NCBI GenBank assembly: GCA_016124645.1 | Contig: WGNE01000028.1 | Span: 1-37,360, forward strand | Origin: Alphaproteobacteria bacterium | GTDB taxonomy: Bacteria > Pseudomonadota > Alphaproteobacteria > Micavibrionales > UBA2020 | Direction of reading: 5' to 3' | Length of the DNA: 37,360 bases | In this document: piece by piece, positions 16,679 to 23,927 of the stretch | Layout: the number at the start of each line of letters is the position of its first letter | Position numbering within the stretch: the first letter of the stretch is position 1 | Position numbers and translations under genes: made by a program | The notes under the pieces: generated by a model | Told to the model about the DNA's origin: nothing | Database searches by the model: none | The model's input: the letters and a program-made list of their open reading frames with translations, nothing else

Positions 16679-17656
16679 CTAGCCCTTCTTCTCCACATGC
16701 CCGCCGAAGCCGAGGCGCATGGCGGAGAGGATTTTTTCGCCGAAGGTATTGCCCCGGCGCGAGCGGAAACGCGCGAAAAGGGCGGAGGCCAGCACGGGCG
16801 CGGCCACGGCTTCCTCCACCGCCGCATCCACCGTCCAGCGTCCCTCGCCCGAATCCGCGACCTCGCCGCTGAAGCCGGAGAGTTCCTCGTCCCCCGCCAG
16901 CGCGGAAGCCGTGAGGTCGAGCAGCCAGGAGGTCACCACGCTGCCGCGCCGCCAGACCTCCGCGATGTCGCCGATGTCGAGGTCGAAGCGCTGGTCTTCG
17001 GGCAGCTCCTCGCTGTTGCGGTTCTTGAGGATATCGAAACCCTCGGCATAGGCCTGCATCATGCCGTATTCGATGCCGTTGTGGATCATCTTCACGAAAT
17101 GCCCCGCCCCGGCCGGGCCGCAATGCAGGTAGCCCCGCTCCGCCGTTTCGCTGCGCCCTTCGCGGTTTTTCGTGCGCGGAATATCGCCCATGCCGGGCGC
17201 GAGGGCGGCAAGCACGGGGTCGATATGCGCGACGGCTTTCTGTTCGCCGCCGATCATCATGCAATAGCCGCGCTCCAGCCCCCAGACGCCGCCGGAGGTG
17301 CCGATGTCGATATACTCGATGCCCTTTTCGCGAAGCTCCTTCGCGCGGCGGATATCGTCTTTGTAAAGCGTATTGCCGCCGTCGATGATGACGTCCCCGG
17401 CCTGCAAAATTCCGCCGAGAGCAGCGACGATTTCCTCGGTGATCTTGCCCGCGGGCAGCATGACCCAGATGACGCGCGGCGCGGGAAGTTTGGCGGCCAT
17501 GTCTTTCAGGTCGGCGGCTTTTTCCCCGCCCTCGTCAGCCAGAGTTGAGAGCGCCTTTTCGTCGCGGTCATAGACCACGCATTCGTGCCCGTGCTTCATG
17601 AGACGCCGCGCGATATTCCCGCCCATGCGGCCGAGGCCGACGATTCCGATTTTCAT
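16679..17656 (-). CDS. gnd: 6-phosphogluconate dehydrogenase, decarboxylating (short form)
   Basis: The 325-aa enzyme oxidises 6-phosphogluconate to ribulose 5-phosphate and CO2. The Rossmann motif is [16 protein letters not shown] (residues 4-19), followed by [19 protein letters not shown] and [12 protein letters not shown]. The active-site segment is [22 protein letters not shown], with the catalytic Lys and the substrate-binding His-Asn. At 325 residues it belongs to the short, often NAD-preferring branch rather than the 470-aa NADP enzymes. It is divergent from gluconokinase with 87 bases between the starts, so the two probably share a regulatory region for gluconate or pentose-phosphate metabolism. 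Confidence 0.9.
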   Translation of the reverse strand: MKIGIVGLGRMGGNIARRLMKHGHECVVYDRDEKALSTLADEGGEKAADLKDMAAKLPAPRVIWVMLPAGKITEEIVAALGGILQAGDVIIDGGNTLYKDDIRRAKELREKGIEYIDIGTSGGVWGLERGYCMMIGGEQKAVAHIDPVLAALAPGMGDIPRTKNREGRSETAERGYLHCGPAGAGHFVKMIHNGIEYGMMQAYAEGFDILKNRNSEELPEDQRFDLDIGDIAEVWRRGSVVTSWLLDLTASALAGDEELSGFSGEVADSGEGRWTVDAAVEEAVAAPVLASALFARFRSRRGNTFGEKILSAMRLGFGGHVEKKG

Positions 17657-17743
17657 GATTTTTTCCGTTTCCGTGCTTGTGGCGTTTTTTCCAGTTTCGG
17701 TTTAAACTCGCCGCGAAATCAAGAGCGGAATGGAGGTTTAAGC

Positions 17744-18244
17744 ATGATTATCGTGCTGATGGGCGTATCGGGCGCGGGCAAGACCGCTATCGGCACGGCG
17801 CTTTCCCGCCTGTCCACCCTGCCCTTCGTCGATGCGGACGACCACCACCCCGCCGCGAACAAGGCGAAAATGAAAGCGGGCGTCCCGCTGGAAGACGACG
17901 ACCGCCGGCCTTGGCTGGAAACGTTGAACGCATTGCTGCGCGGCTGGCAGGCGGAAGGCGCGGGCGGCATCCTCGCCTGCTCCGCGCTGAAAGAAAGCTA
18001 TCGCGATATATTGAGAACCGGCCTGCCCGAAAACGCCCTCCGCTTCGTGCTGCTGGACGCGCCGCGCGAAACCATCGAACAAAGGCTGGCGCAACGGCGG
18101 CACGAATACATGAACCCGAATTTGCTGGACAGCCAGCTCAAAACCCTCGAACCCCCGCGCGACGCCCTGACCGTGACAAACGACAGGACGCCGGAGGATG
18201 TGGCGGCGGGGATTTTGGAGTGGCTGGAGGACGAGACTGCCTGA
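17744..18244 (+). CDS. gntK: Gluconokinase
   Basis: The 166-aa kinase converts D-gluconate and ATP to 6-phosphogluconate, the substrate of the divergently encoded dehydrogenase. The P-loop is GVSGAGKTAIG (about residues 7-17). DADDHHPAANKAKMKAGVPLEDDDRRPWL is the gluconate-binding region typical of GntK/IdnK, and the lid region is LAQRRHEYMNPNLLDSQ. The length is typical. The start is ATG 17744 because GGAGG lies 7-8 bases upstream; a longer in-frame extension to 17585 would overlap the divergent gene. Confidence 0.93.
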   Translation: MIIVLMGVSGAGKTAIGTALSRLSTLPFVDADDHHPAANKAKMKAGVPLEDDDRRPWLETLNALLRGWQAEGAGGILACSALKESYRDILRTGLPENALRFVLLDAPRETIEQRLAQRRHEYMNPNLLDSQLKTLEPPRDALTVTNDRTPEDVAAGILEWLEDETA

Positions 18245-18254
18245 TAAATAAAGC

Positions 18255-18285
18255 CCGCCACCCCGGACTTGATCCGGGGTGGCGG
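18255..18285. repeat. Perfect 13-bp stem palindrome between convergent genes
   Basis: The arms CCGCCACCCCGGA (18255-18267) and TCCGGGGTGGCGG (18273-18285) flank a five-base loop (CTTGA). It sits between the convergent gluconokinase and ankyrin genes and could form a stem-loop in either transcript. No T-run follows on either side, so rho-independent termination is not assured. The core is a common alphaproteobacterial intergenic repeat type. Confidence 0.6.
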
Positions 18286-18314
18286 CGTTAAACAAAGCCG
18301 AAACGACCCAACTC

Positions 18315-19097
18315 CTACTGCCCGATGCCGGGAAACGGCGCGGCGAAGCGGATTTCGCGCTGTGCATCCGTGCGGACCTTGAGCCGTTGCACGACATGGG
18401 TGCGGCCCGCGTGGCCCGCGTAGGCGAGGGCGGTCTGGCCGTCCTTGCTTTTGGCGCGCGGGTTCTCGCCCGCTTCCAAAAGGCGATCGACGGCGGCGAG
18501 GTGGCCGTTGCGCGCGGCGTACATGAGGGCAGTGCAGCCGCCCTTGCTTTGCGCGGCTGCATCCGCGCCCGCTTTGAGCAGCAGGCCGATGATGCGCGCG
18601 TGGCCGTTCCATGCGGCGGCGATGAGCGGCGTCCAGCCGTCATGGCTTTCGCTGTCGGAGGGCAGGCCGTATTCGATGAGGATTTCCGCGACTTCCGCAT
18701 GGCCGTTGAAGGCGGCGTAGGTCAGGGCCGTCCAGCCGTCCTCGTCCTGCGCGCCCGGCAACGGGCGGGCGGCGAGCAGCGCCTTCACGACGGCGGCGTT
18801 GCCGTTCCATGCCGCGTACATCAGCGCGGTGCAACCGCGCGGGCTGCGAAGGTCGATATCCGCGCCCGCCTCGATCAGCATGTTCGCCACCGCAAGGCGG
18901 CCGTTCCATGCAGCCTGCATCAGCGGCGTCCAGCCCTCGGCGTTGCGCGCGTTGAGCATATGCGGCGTCGCGCCCGCGCGGATGAGCCGTTCGACGGCCT
19001 CCGCCCGGCCAAGCCCCGCGGCCTCGCAAAGCGCGGCGGCGGCGACGGATTCGTTTTTGACGCTTTCGGTGTTTTCGATGTTGTTGAAGCTGAGCAT
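18315..19097 (-). CDS. Ankyrin-repeat protein
   Basis: A 260-aa protein built almost entirely of about six to seven ankyrin repeats of 33 residues. Repeated cores are GWTPLMQAAWNGRLAVANMLIEAGAD, GCTALMYAAWNGNAAVVKALLAA, GWTALTYAAFNGHAEVAEILIEYG, GWTPLIAAAWNGHARIIGLLLKAGAD, GCTALMYAARNGHLAAVDRLLEAGEN and GQTALAYAGHAGRTHVVQRL; each is longer in the protein than quoted residues need here. It has no signal peptide and is probably a cytosolic protein-binding scaffold with unknown partner. The ribosome binding site GGGGAGGA lies 5-6 bases before ATG. It lies downstream of malic enzyme on the same strand, with a 110-base gap that likely holds its own promoter. Confidence 0.88.
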   Translation of the reverse strand: MLSFNNIENTESVKNESVAAAALCEAAGLGRAEAVERLIRAGATPHMLNARNAEGWTPLMQAAWNGRLAVANMLIEAGADIDLRSPRGCTALMYAAWNGNAAVVKALLAARPLPGAQDEDGWTALTYAAFNGHAEVAEILIEYGLPSDSESHDGWTPLIAAAWNGHARIIGLLLKAGADAAAQSKGGCTALMYAARNGHLAAVDRLLEAGENPRAKSKDGQTALAYAGHAGRTHVVQRLKVRTDAQREIRFAAPFPGIGQ

Positions 19098-19207
19098 TCT
19101 ATCCTCCCCTTTTCGGCGTTCCTGAAAAATCCCGATGATATCGAAGCAAGAAACGGGCCAATTTATATGTAAATCGACCGCTGGAGAGGATATTCTTTTT
19201 ATTTCAG

Positions 19208-20977
19208 CTATTTAGGTGGGCAGCCGGGCGGTTTGGCCCCCGGCTTGCGCGGCACGGGCGCGGGCTGGCCGTAGGATGGGTCATACATACCCTTGCGGAT
19301 AAATCCAGCGATATCAGCGGGTCGCGCGATGCCGAGCCGGTTTTCCGCCGCCGCCGTTTCCATGACCGCTTCGGCAATTTTTGCCGAGACTTTGCGGATT
19401 TCCTTCAGCGGGGGGAAAAGATTGCCCTTGGCCAGATCGTCCTCCCCCGTCATATCGGCGAGGGTGCGCGCAGCGGCAAGGAACATGCCGTCGCTGACTT
19501 CGGTCACCTCCCCCAGCGTGACGCCGAGGCCGATGCCGGGGAAGACATAGGCGTTGTTCGCCTGACCGGGGGTGAAGGTTTTTCCGTCCCGCTCCACGGG
19601 CGCGAAGGGGCTCCCGCTGGCGAAAACGGCGCGGCCGCCGCTCCATTCATAGGCCTGTTGCGCGGTGCATTCGGCGTGGCTGGTCGGGTTGGACAGGGCG
19701 AAGATGACCGGGCGCTCGTTGAGTTCCGCCATCGCCTCCACCACTTCCTTGGTGAAACCGCCCGCGACGCCGGTCGCGCCGATAAGGATGGTGGGCTTGA
19801 TGTCCTTCACCGCCGAAAGAAAATCCGCCGGCGCATGGTCCTGCGCGAAGGGCGCCTTGTTGGCGGCGATGGTCTCGCGCCCCGTCGTCACCAGCCCCTT
19901 TGAATCGACGAGGGAGATGCGGCCCCGCGCCTCCTCCTCCGTCAGGCCGCGCGATTGCAGTTCCTTCACCATCAAATCCGCGATGCCGGTCGCGGCGGAC
20001 CCCGCGCCCAGAAACATGATGCGCGCATCCCTCAAATCCTCGCCCGTCACCCGGGCGGAAGCAATGACGCCCGCCAGCGCGACGGCGGCGGTGCCCTGAA
20101 TGTCGTCGTTGAAGCTGGGCAGTTCGCCGCGGTAGGTGTCCAGCAGGCGAAAGGCGTTCTCGGTCTTGAAATCCTCGAACTGCACCATGGCCTTGGGGAA
20201 TTTGTCCTTCACCGCCGCGATGAATTCTTCCATCAAATCGTCATATGCCGCGCCGCGCACGCGCGGGTGCGGATAGCCCTGGTAAAGCGGGTCGGCGCGC
20301 AGGCTTTGGTTGTCCGTGCCCGTATCGAACATCACCGGCATGGTCTTGGCGGGGTCGATGCCGCCGCAGATGGTGTAAAGCGCGAGCTTGCCGATGGGAA
20401 TGCCCATGCCGTTCGCGCCGAGGTCGCCGAGGCCCAGGATGCGCTCGCCGTCCGTCACGACGATGGCGCGCACGTCCTCTTCCGACCAGTTGTCCAGCAT
20501 CTCGCGGATATGGCCCTTGTCGTCGGGCGTGATATAGAGCCCGCGCGGGTTGCGGTAGAGGTGGGAGAATTTCTGGCACGCCTCGCCCACCGTGGGGGTG
20601 TAGATGAGCGGCATGATTTCATCGATATTGTTGATCGCCGTCTGGTAGAACAGGCGCTCGTTGCGGTCCTGCAGGGCGGAAAGATAGACGTATTTGTTGA
20701 TGTCGCCGGGTTCGCGGCGCAGCTGGCAGATGATGCGCGCCTCCTGCTCTTCCTGCGTGGCGACCTGATGCGGCAGCAATCCGCGCAGGCCCAGGTTTTC
20801 GCGCTCCTCTCGCGTGAAGGCGGTCGATTTGTTGGCGGCGGGGTCGTTCAGCACCGCGTGCCCGCGCGGGCCCGTCTTGGCGGGCTTGCCGTCGGGCGTC
20901 TTGCCGAACCACTGGCGCAGCCTTTCGGCGGCGCGGTTGAAGGCCTTCCTCATGCCGTCACGTCCTGCGTTTTTCAT
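19208..20977 (-). CDS. Malic enzyme (NAD-type, SfcA/MaeA-like)
   Basis: This enzyme of about 589 residues performs oxidative decarboxylation of L-malate to pyruvate, linking the TCA cycle to gluconeogenesis. The active-site Tyr lies in PLIYTPTVGEACQ, the divalent-metal motif in ENAFRLLDTYR and FNDDIQGTAAVAL, and the dinucleotide-binding fold in IMFLGAGSAATGIADLMV, followed by IGATGVAGGFTKEVV and ALSNPTSHAEC. The length of about 590 residues is that of the large SfcA/eukaryotic-like class rather than the 760-aa MaeB type. The start is uncertain: ATG 20977 is used here. ATG 20953 has AGGA upstream, and ATG 21043 would add 22 residues. The C-terminal tail is proline-rich. Confidence 0.88.
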   Translation of the reverse strand: MKNAGRDGMRKAFNRAAERLRQWFGKTPDGKPAKTGPRGHAVLNDPAANKSTAFTREERENLGLRGLLPHQVATQEEQEARIICQLRREPGDINKYVYLSALQDRNERLFYQTAINNIDEIMPLIYTPTVGEACQKFSHLYRNPRGLYITPDDKGHIREMLDNWSEEDVRAIVVTDGERILGLGDLGANGMGIPIGKLALYTICGGIDPAKTMPVMFDTGTDNQSLRADPLYQGYPHPRVRGAAYDDLMEEFIAAVKDKFPKAMVQFEDFKTENAFRLLDTYRGELPSFNDDIQGTAAVALAGVIASARVTGEDLRDARIMFLGAGSAATGIADLMVKELQSRGLTEEEARGRISLVDSKGLVTTGRETIAANKAPFAQDHAPADFLSAVKDIKPTILIGATGVAGGFTKEVVEAMAELNERPVIFALSNPTSHAECTAQQAYEWSGGRAVFASGSPFAPVERDGKTFTPGQANNAYVFPGIGLGVTLGEVTEVSDGMFLAAARTLADMTGEDDLAKGNLFPPLKEIRKVSAKIAEAVMETAAAENRLGIARPADIAGFIRKGMYDPSYGQPAPVPRKPGAKPPGCPPK

Positions 20978-21102
20978 GGATGCTTCCCGGAAACTATAGG
21001 CAAGCGCGCGGGGGAGCGCAAGGCGGCGCAGTTTCATTGGCATAATCTTGCCGTTTCTGGTATGGGTAAAATACTGAATACGTTAACGGCGGGAGACATC
21101 AG

Positions 21103-21345
21103 GTGGCGCTTCATTGCCCCAATTGCGGAACGGAATTGTCTTTCTGGACAAACAAAATCGACAAACCCTTCCCCTGCCGGTCCTGCGGCACGAAAATCAA
21201 AATCAAAAGTAACTTTCCACATTTTCTCTTTTATATTTTACCGCCGCTCGTGGACGTGCTTTTCTTGGCAATGTTCTATGCAATCCGCCGCAAGACGGCC
21301 ACGGTTTGTTTTGTGAATGAAGAGGATAAAAGGAACAAGGCATGA
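21103..21345 (+). CDS. Small zinc-ribbon membrane protein
   Basis: An 80-aa protein with a zinc ribbon formed by Cys5/Cys8 (CPNC) and Cys25/Cys28 (CRSC), a basic stretch (TKIKIKSN), and one hydrophobic helix (about 40-61, FLFYILPPLVDVLFLAMFYA). A polar Lys-rich tail follows. It is probably a membrane-tethered metal-binding or adaptor protein. The start is GTG with GGGAG upstream. Its stop overlaps the start of the 2OG oxygenase gene (ATGA), so the two are translationally coupled. I do not recognise a named family. Confidence 0.65.
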   Translation: MALHCPNCGTELSFWTNKIDKPFPCRSCGTKIKIKSNFPHFLFYILPPLVDVLFLAMFYAIRRKTATVCFVNEEDKRNKA

Positions 21346-22181
21346 GCGCAGAGCAGCATTTGGTCTTCAACGGCGTCAACCGGCCCGCCTTCTCGCCCGA
21401 TCTTGGCGGGGCGCCTGCGTTTCCGGGGCTTTCCGTCTCGCGCCATGCCGTGCCGCTGAAGGACGCTATCGCGGGCACGCGGGATTTTTACTACCTTGCC
21501 GACAACTTCCTCGATGCCGACGCCTGCCAAGAGCTCATCGCACGCTTCGACGAGACGACGGCCGAGCCCGTGGGGGTGGACGGCTACGTCGTGCCGCAGG
21601 ACAAGGCCTCGATCGGCTCCTATCGCACCAACGGCTGGGCGCCGGACCTCGCCCGCAAGCTGACGGACGGTTTCTTCGCCGTGCTGAAGGACGTCGCGGT
21701 TTTCGAGCCCGTTGCCGGGCAGGATGAGATTTTCACCAGCGCGGCGGGGCCGCTGGCCATTCCCGTGCCGGCAAGAAAGCTCATGCTTTCCGGCCCCACG
21801 CCTTACATGCGGTTTATGAAGTATTTCGCGGGCGGCAAGCACGCGCCGCATTACGACGCGCTCTATACCGACGAGGCCAACAAATACGTGACGCTGATGA
21901 GCTGGGTCATCTACCTCAACACGCCCATGGGCACGGGCGGGGAGTTCCAGTTCGTGGAGGACGGGCAAGGCCCGCTCCCCCCCGGCAAGCGCGACCGGTC
22001 TGACTGGAAGCGCATGGCGGAGCCTTCGGAGGTCACCGCCGCCATCGCCCCGAAGGAAGGCAGGCTGCTCGTCTTCCCGCACTGGCTCGCGCATCAAGTG
22101 CAGCTGTACCAGTCGGGCTGCGACGACGACCGGGGCCGGCGCATCATCATCCGCGGCGACGTCGCCTATCACTGGGAATAA
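21342..22181 (+). CDS. 2-oxoglutarate/Fe(II)-dependent oxygenase
   Basis: A 279-aa enzyme of the prolyl-4-hydroxylase-like (P4Hc) type. The iron ligands should be His170 and Asp172 (PHYDALY) and His251 (WLAHQVQLY), with Arg271 in RIIIRGDVAY binding 2-oxoglutarate. RFMKYFAGGK precedes the HxD motif, and SWVIYLNTPMGTGGEF follows it. The same blocks occur in the C-terminal half of the NAD-synthetase fusion encoded at 23924-25696, so the two domains are paralogous. The substrate is unknown and could be a protein, nucleotide or small molecule. The gene converges on the adenylyltransferase-phosphoribosyltransferase gene with only three bases between stop codons. Confidence 0.85.
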   Translation: MSAEQHLVFNGVNRPAFSPDLGGAPAFPGLSVSRHAVPLKDAIAGTRDFYYLADNFLDADACQELIARFDETTAEPVGVDGYVVPQDKASIGSYRTNGWAPDLARKLTDGFFAVLKDVAVFEPVAGQDEIFTSAAGPLAIPVPARKLMLSGPTPYMRFMKYFAGGKHAPHYDALYTDEANKYVTLMSWVIYLNTPMGTGGEFQFVEDGQGPLPPGKRDRSDWKRMAEPSEVTAAIAPKEGRLLVFPHWLAHQVQLYQSGCDDDRGRRIIIRGDVAYHWE

Positions 22182-22184
22182 AAA

Positions 22185-23927
22185 TCAGCCTTCAAGCGCG
22201 GGTGCGAGCTTCTCGCAATGCCAGCGGCAGAAGTCCGCCATGTCCGTCTCCGGCGAAAAGCCCGCGCGCGTCATCAGCCGCCTGAAAACCGGCTCCGTCT
22301 CCGCAAGGCGGATGACGCGCGGCAGGCTTTCGAAGAACGCGAGGTTCAGCGCGTAGATCGCGGCGGAAACCGCGACCTCCCTGCCCTTGTGCACGCTGGC
22401 GCGGCTGCGCAGGGAGACATAGGGCGAAAGATAAGGCGCGCGGCCGAGGCTGCCGTCGAAGCCCTCCACCACCAGCCCGCCCATGCGCGAGCCGATGAGG
22501 AAATCGCGCGCGTCCAGAATGTTCACGGGGTTGTAGGGCGTATCGGGGTGGTTTTGCTTGAACCATTTTTTCAGCAGCGAGACGCGCTCGGTGATCCTCA
22601 CGCCTTCCGGCAGGCGTTCTTCCAGCGCCTTCATGCTGGCGCCCGTCGCGATATCGTCATCGACCAGCACGTAATCGCCCTTCGGCAGATGCGCGAGGTC
22701 GTCCTGCCACGCTTCCGCGTCCGGGCGGTGGACGATGCCGCCCGTCAGCGCCTGCCCGTCCGAGAGGCGGAAGAGGCGCGAGATATTGGCGGGGTGGCCC
22801 GTGCCGCTGGTCACGCAATCCATGTTGATGAGGTCGCGGCCGGAAAAATTCTCCCTCAGCCAAGCCTCCTGTTCCTCGCAGGGCACGGTGACGACGTCCA
22901 TCTTCGCGCCCTCCGGCAGCAGGGGCGAGCCTTCATAGGCTTTTTCCATCGCCGCTTTCAGGCCCGAAACGAAGGCCGCTTTCGCCTGCGCGAAGCTCTC
23001 CGGCGGCACATCCCCGCGCCACGGGGCGAGCGCCCAGTCGAGGTCGTCGCGCATGAAGACCGTATGCGCCTCCGACGCCGGGCCTTCGGAAAGCAGCATG
23101 TCCTGCCGCACCGGCAGCGGCGGATGCTGGCCGAGGCGGATGCGCTTCGATGAAACATCGACGTTCGCATCGGCGAAGAAAATACGCCCTGTTTCCATGA
23201 GGGGTGCATCCCCCTGCACTTCTTCCAGCACTTCGGCGAAGCCCGGACGGTTGACGCAGACGGCCATGCCCTGCGCGATGAAGGCGCGGGCGAAGCGCGC
23301 GTTGTCCGCGCCGAAGACATAGGCGATCGCGATATCGCCGCCTTCCGGCAATTGCGCGGCAAGGTATTTTTGCAGCCGCGCGTAGATGTCGGTGAAGTTG
23401 AGATCGCCCGGCGTGTATTGCGCCATCCAGGGGTCGGCCTCGATCCAGGCGTTCTCCGCCAGCGCCTGCGCCAGCAGCTCCAGCCGCACGCCGATGGGGA
23501 AATTCTCCGCCCCGCTGCCCTTGCCGGAGACATAGCTGTCATGCGCGGGGGCCATGAAGCCGCCGATGACGTCGAAGCCCGCTTCCTCCATGCGCGCGCG
23601 GGCGGCTTCCATCATCTGGATATGGCCTTCGTGCACGGGGGCGAAGCCGCCGGTCGAAAACAGCACGAGGGGCCGCCGCTCCTTTTGGCTGCGGGTGCGC
23701 GTTTCCAGCCCCCGGCGCAGCTTGAACAGCGGCGTGGTCAGCCAGCGCGGGTCGGAAAGGCTTTCCAGCAGGCCGGGCGCGAAGCCATCGTTGAAATACC
23801 CCGCCGCCTCCGCCGCCGCGAAGCTGCCGTAATGGCGCAGGACGTCGCCGTAAAAGGGGTCGCGCGCCAGCTTGTCTTCCGGCTTTTCCTGCGCTTTTTC
23901 CTTTATTTTCTCTTGCGGCGTCGTCAC
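22185..23927 (-). CDS. Nucleotidyltransferase (NMNAT/NadD-like)-phosphoribosyltransferase fusion
   Basis: A 580-aa two-domain protein. After a charged N-terminus (1-25) and a helical segment, residues 86-265 form an HxGH nucleotidyltransferase fold: STGGFAPVHEGH (91-102) carries His99 and His102, FGADNARFA (205-213) matches the GxD block, and DVSSKRIR (257-264) matches the SSTxIR motif of NadD/NMNAT enzymes. Residues about 340-520 hold a type I phosphoribosyltransferase with the PRPP motif VLVDDDIATGAS (420-431). Such a pair could make a nucleotide with one domain and adenylylate it with the other, as in NAD-type cofactor synthesis; the actual base is unknown. The GTG start overlaps the stop of the NAD-synthetase fusion (GTGA), so the two are coupled. 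I know of no standard gene with this fusion. Confidence 0.8.
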   Translation of the reverse strand: MTTPQEKIKEKAQEKPEDKLARDPFYGDVLRHYGSFAAAEAAGYFNDGFAPGLLESLSDPRWLTTPLFKLRRGLETRTRSQKERRPLVLFSTGGFAPVHEGHIQMMEAARARMEEAGFDVIGGFMAPAHDSYVSGKGSGAENFPIGVRLELLAQALAENAWIEADPWMAQYTPGDLNFTDIYARLQKYLAAQLPEGGDIAIAYVFGADNARFARAFIAQGMAVCVNRPGFAEVLEEVQGDAPLMETGRIFFADANVDVSSKRIRLGQHPPLPVRQDMLLSEGPASEAHTVFMRDDLDWALAPWRGDVPPESFAQAKAAFVSGLKAAMEKAYEGSPLLPEGAKMDVVTVPCEEQEAWLRENFSGRDLINMDCVTSGTGHPANISRLFRLSDGQALTGGIVHRPDAEAWQDDLAHLPKGDYVLVDDDIATGASMKALEERLPEGVRITERVSLLKKWFKQNHPDTPYNPVNILDARDFLIGSRMGGLVVEGFDGSLGRAPYLSPYVSLRSRASVHKGREVAVSAAIYALNLAFFESLPRVIRLAETEPVFRRLMTRAGFSPETDMADFCRWHCEKLAPALEG

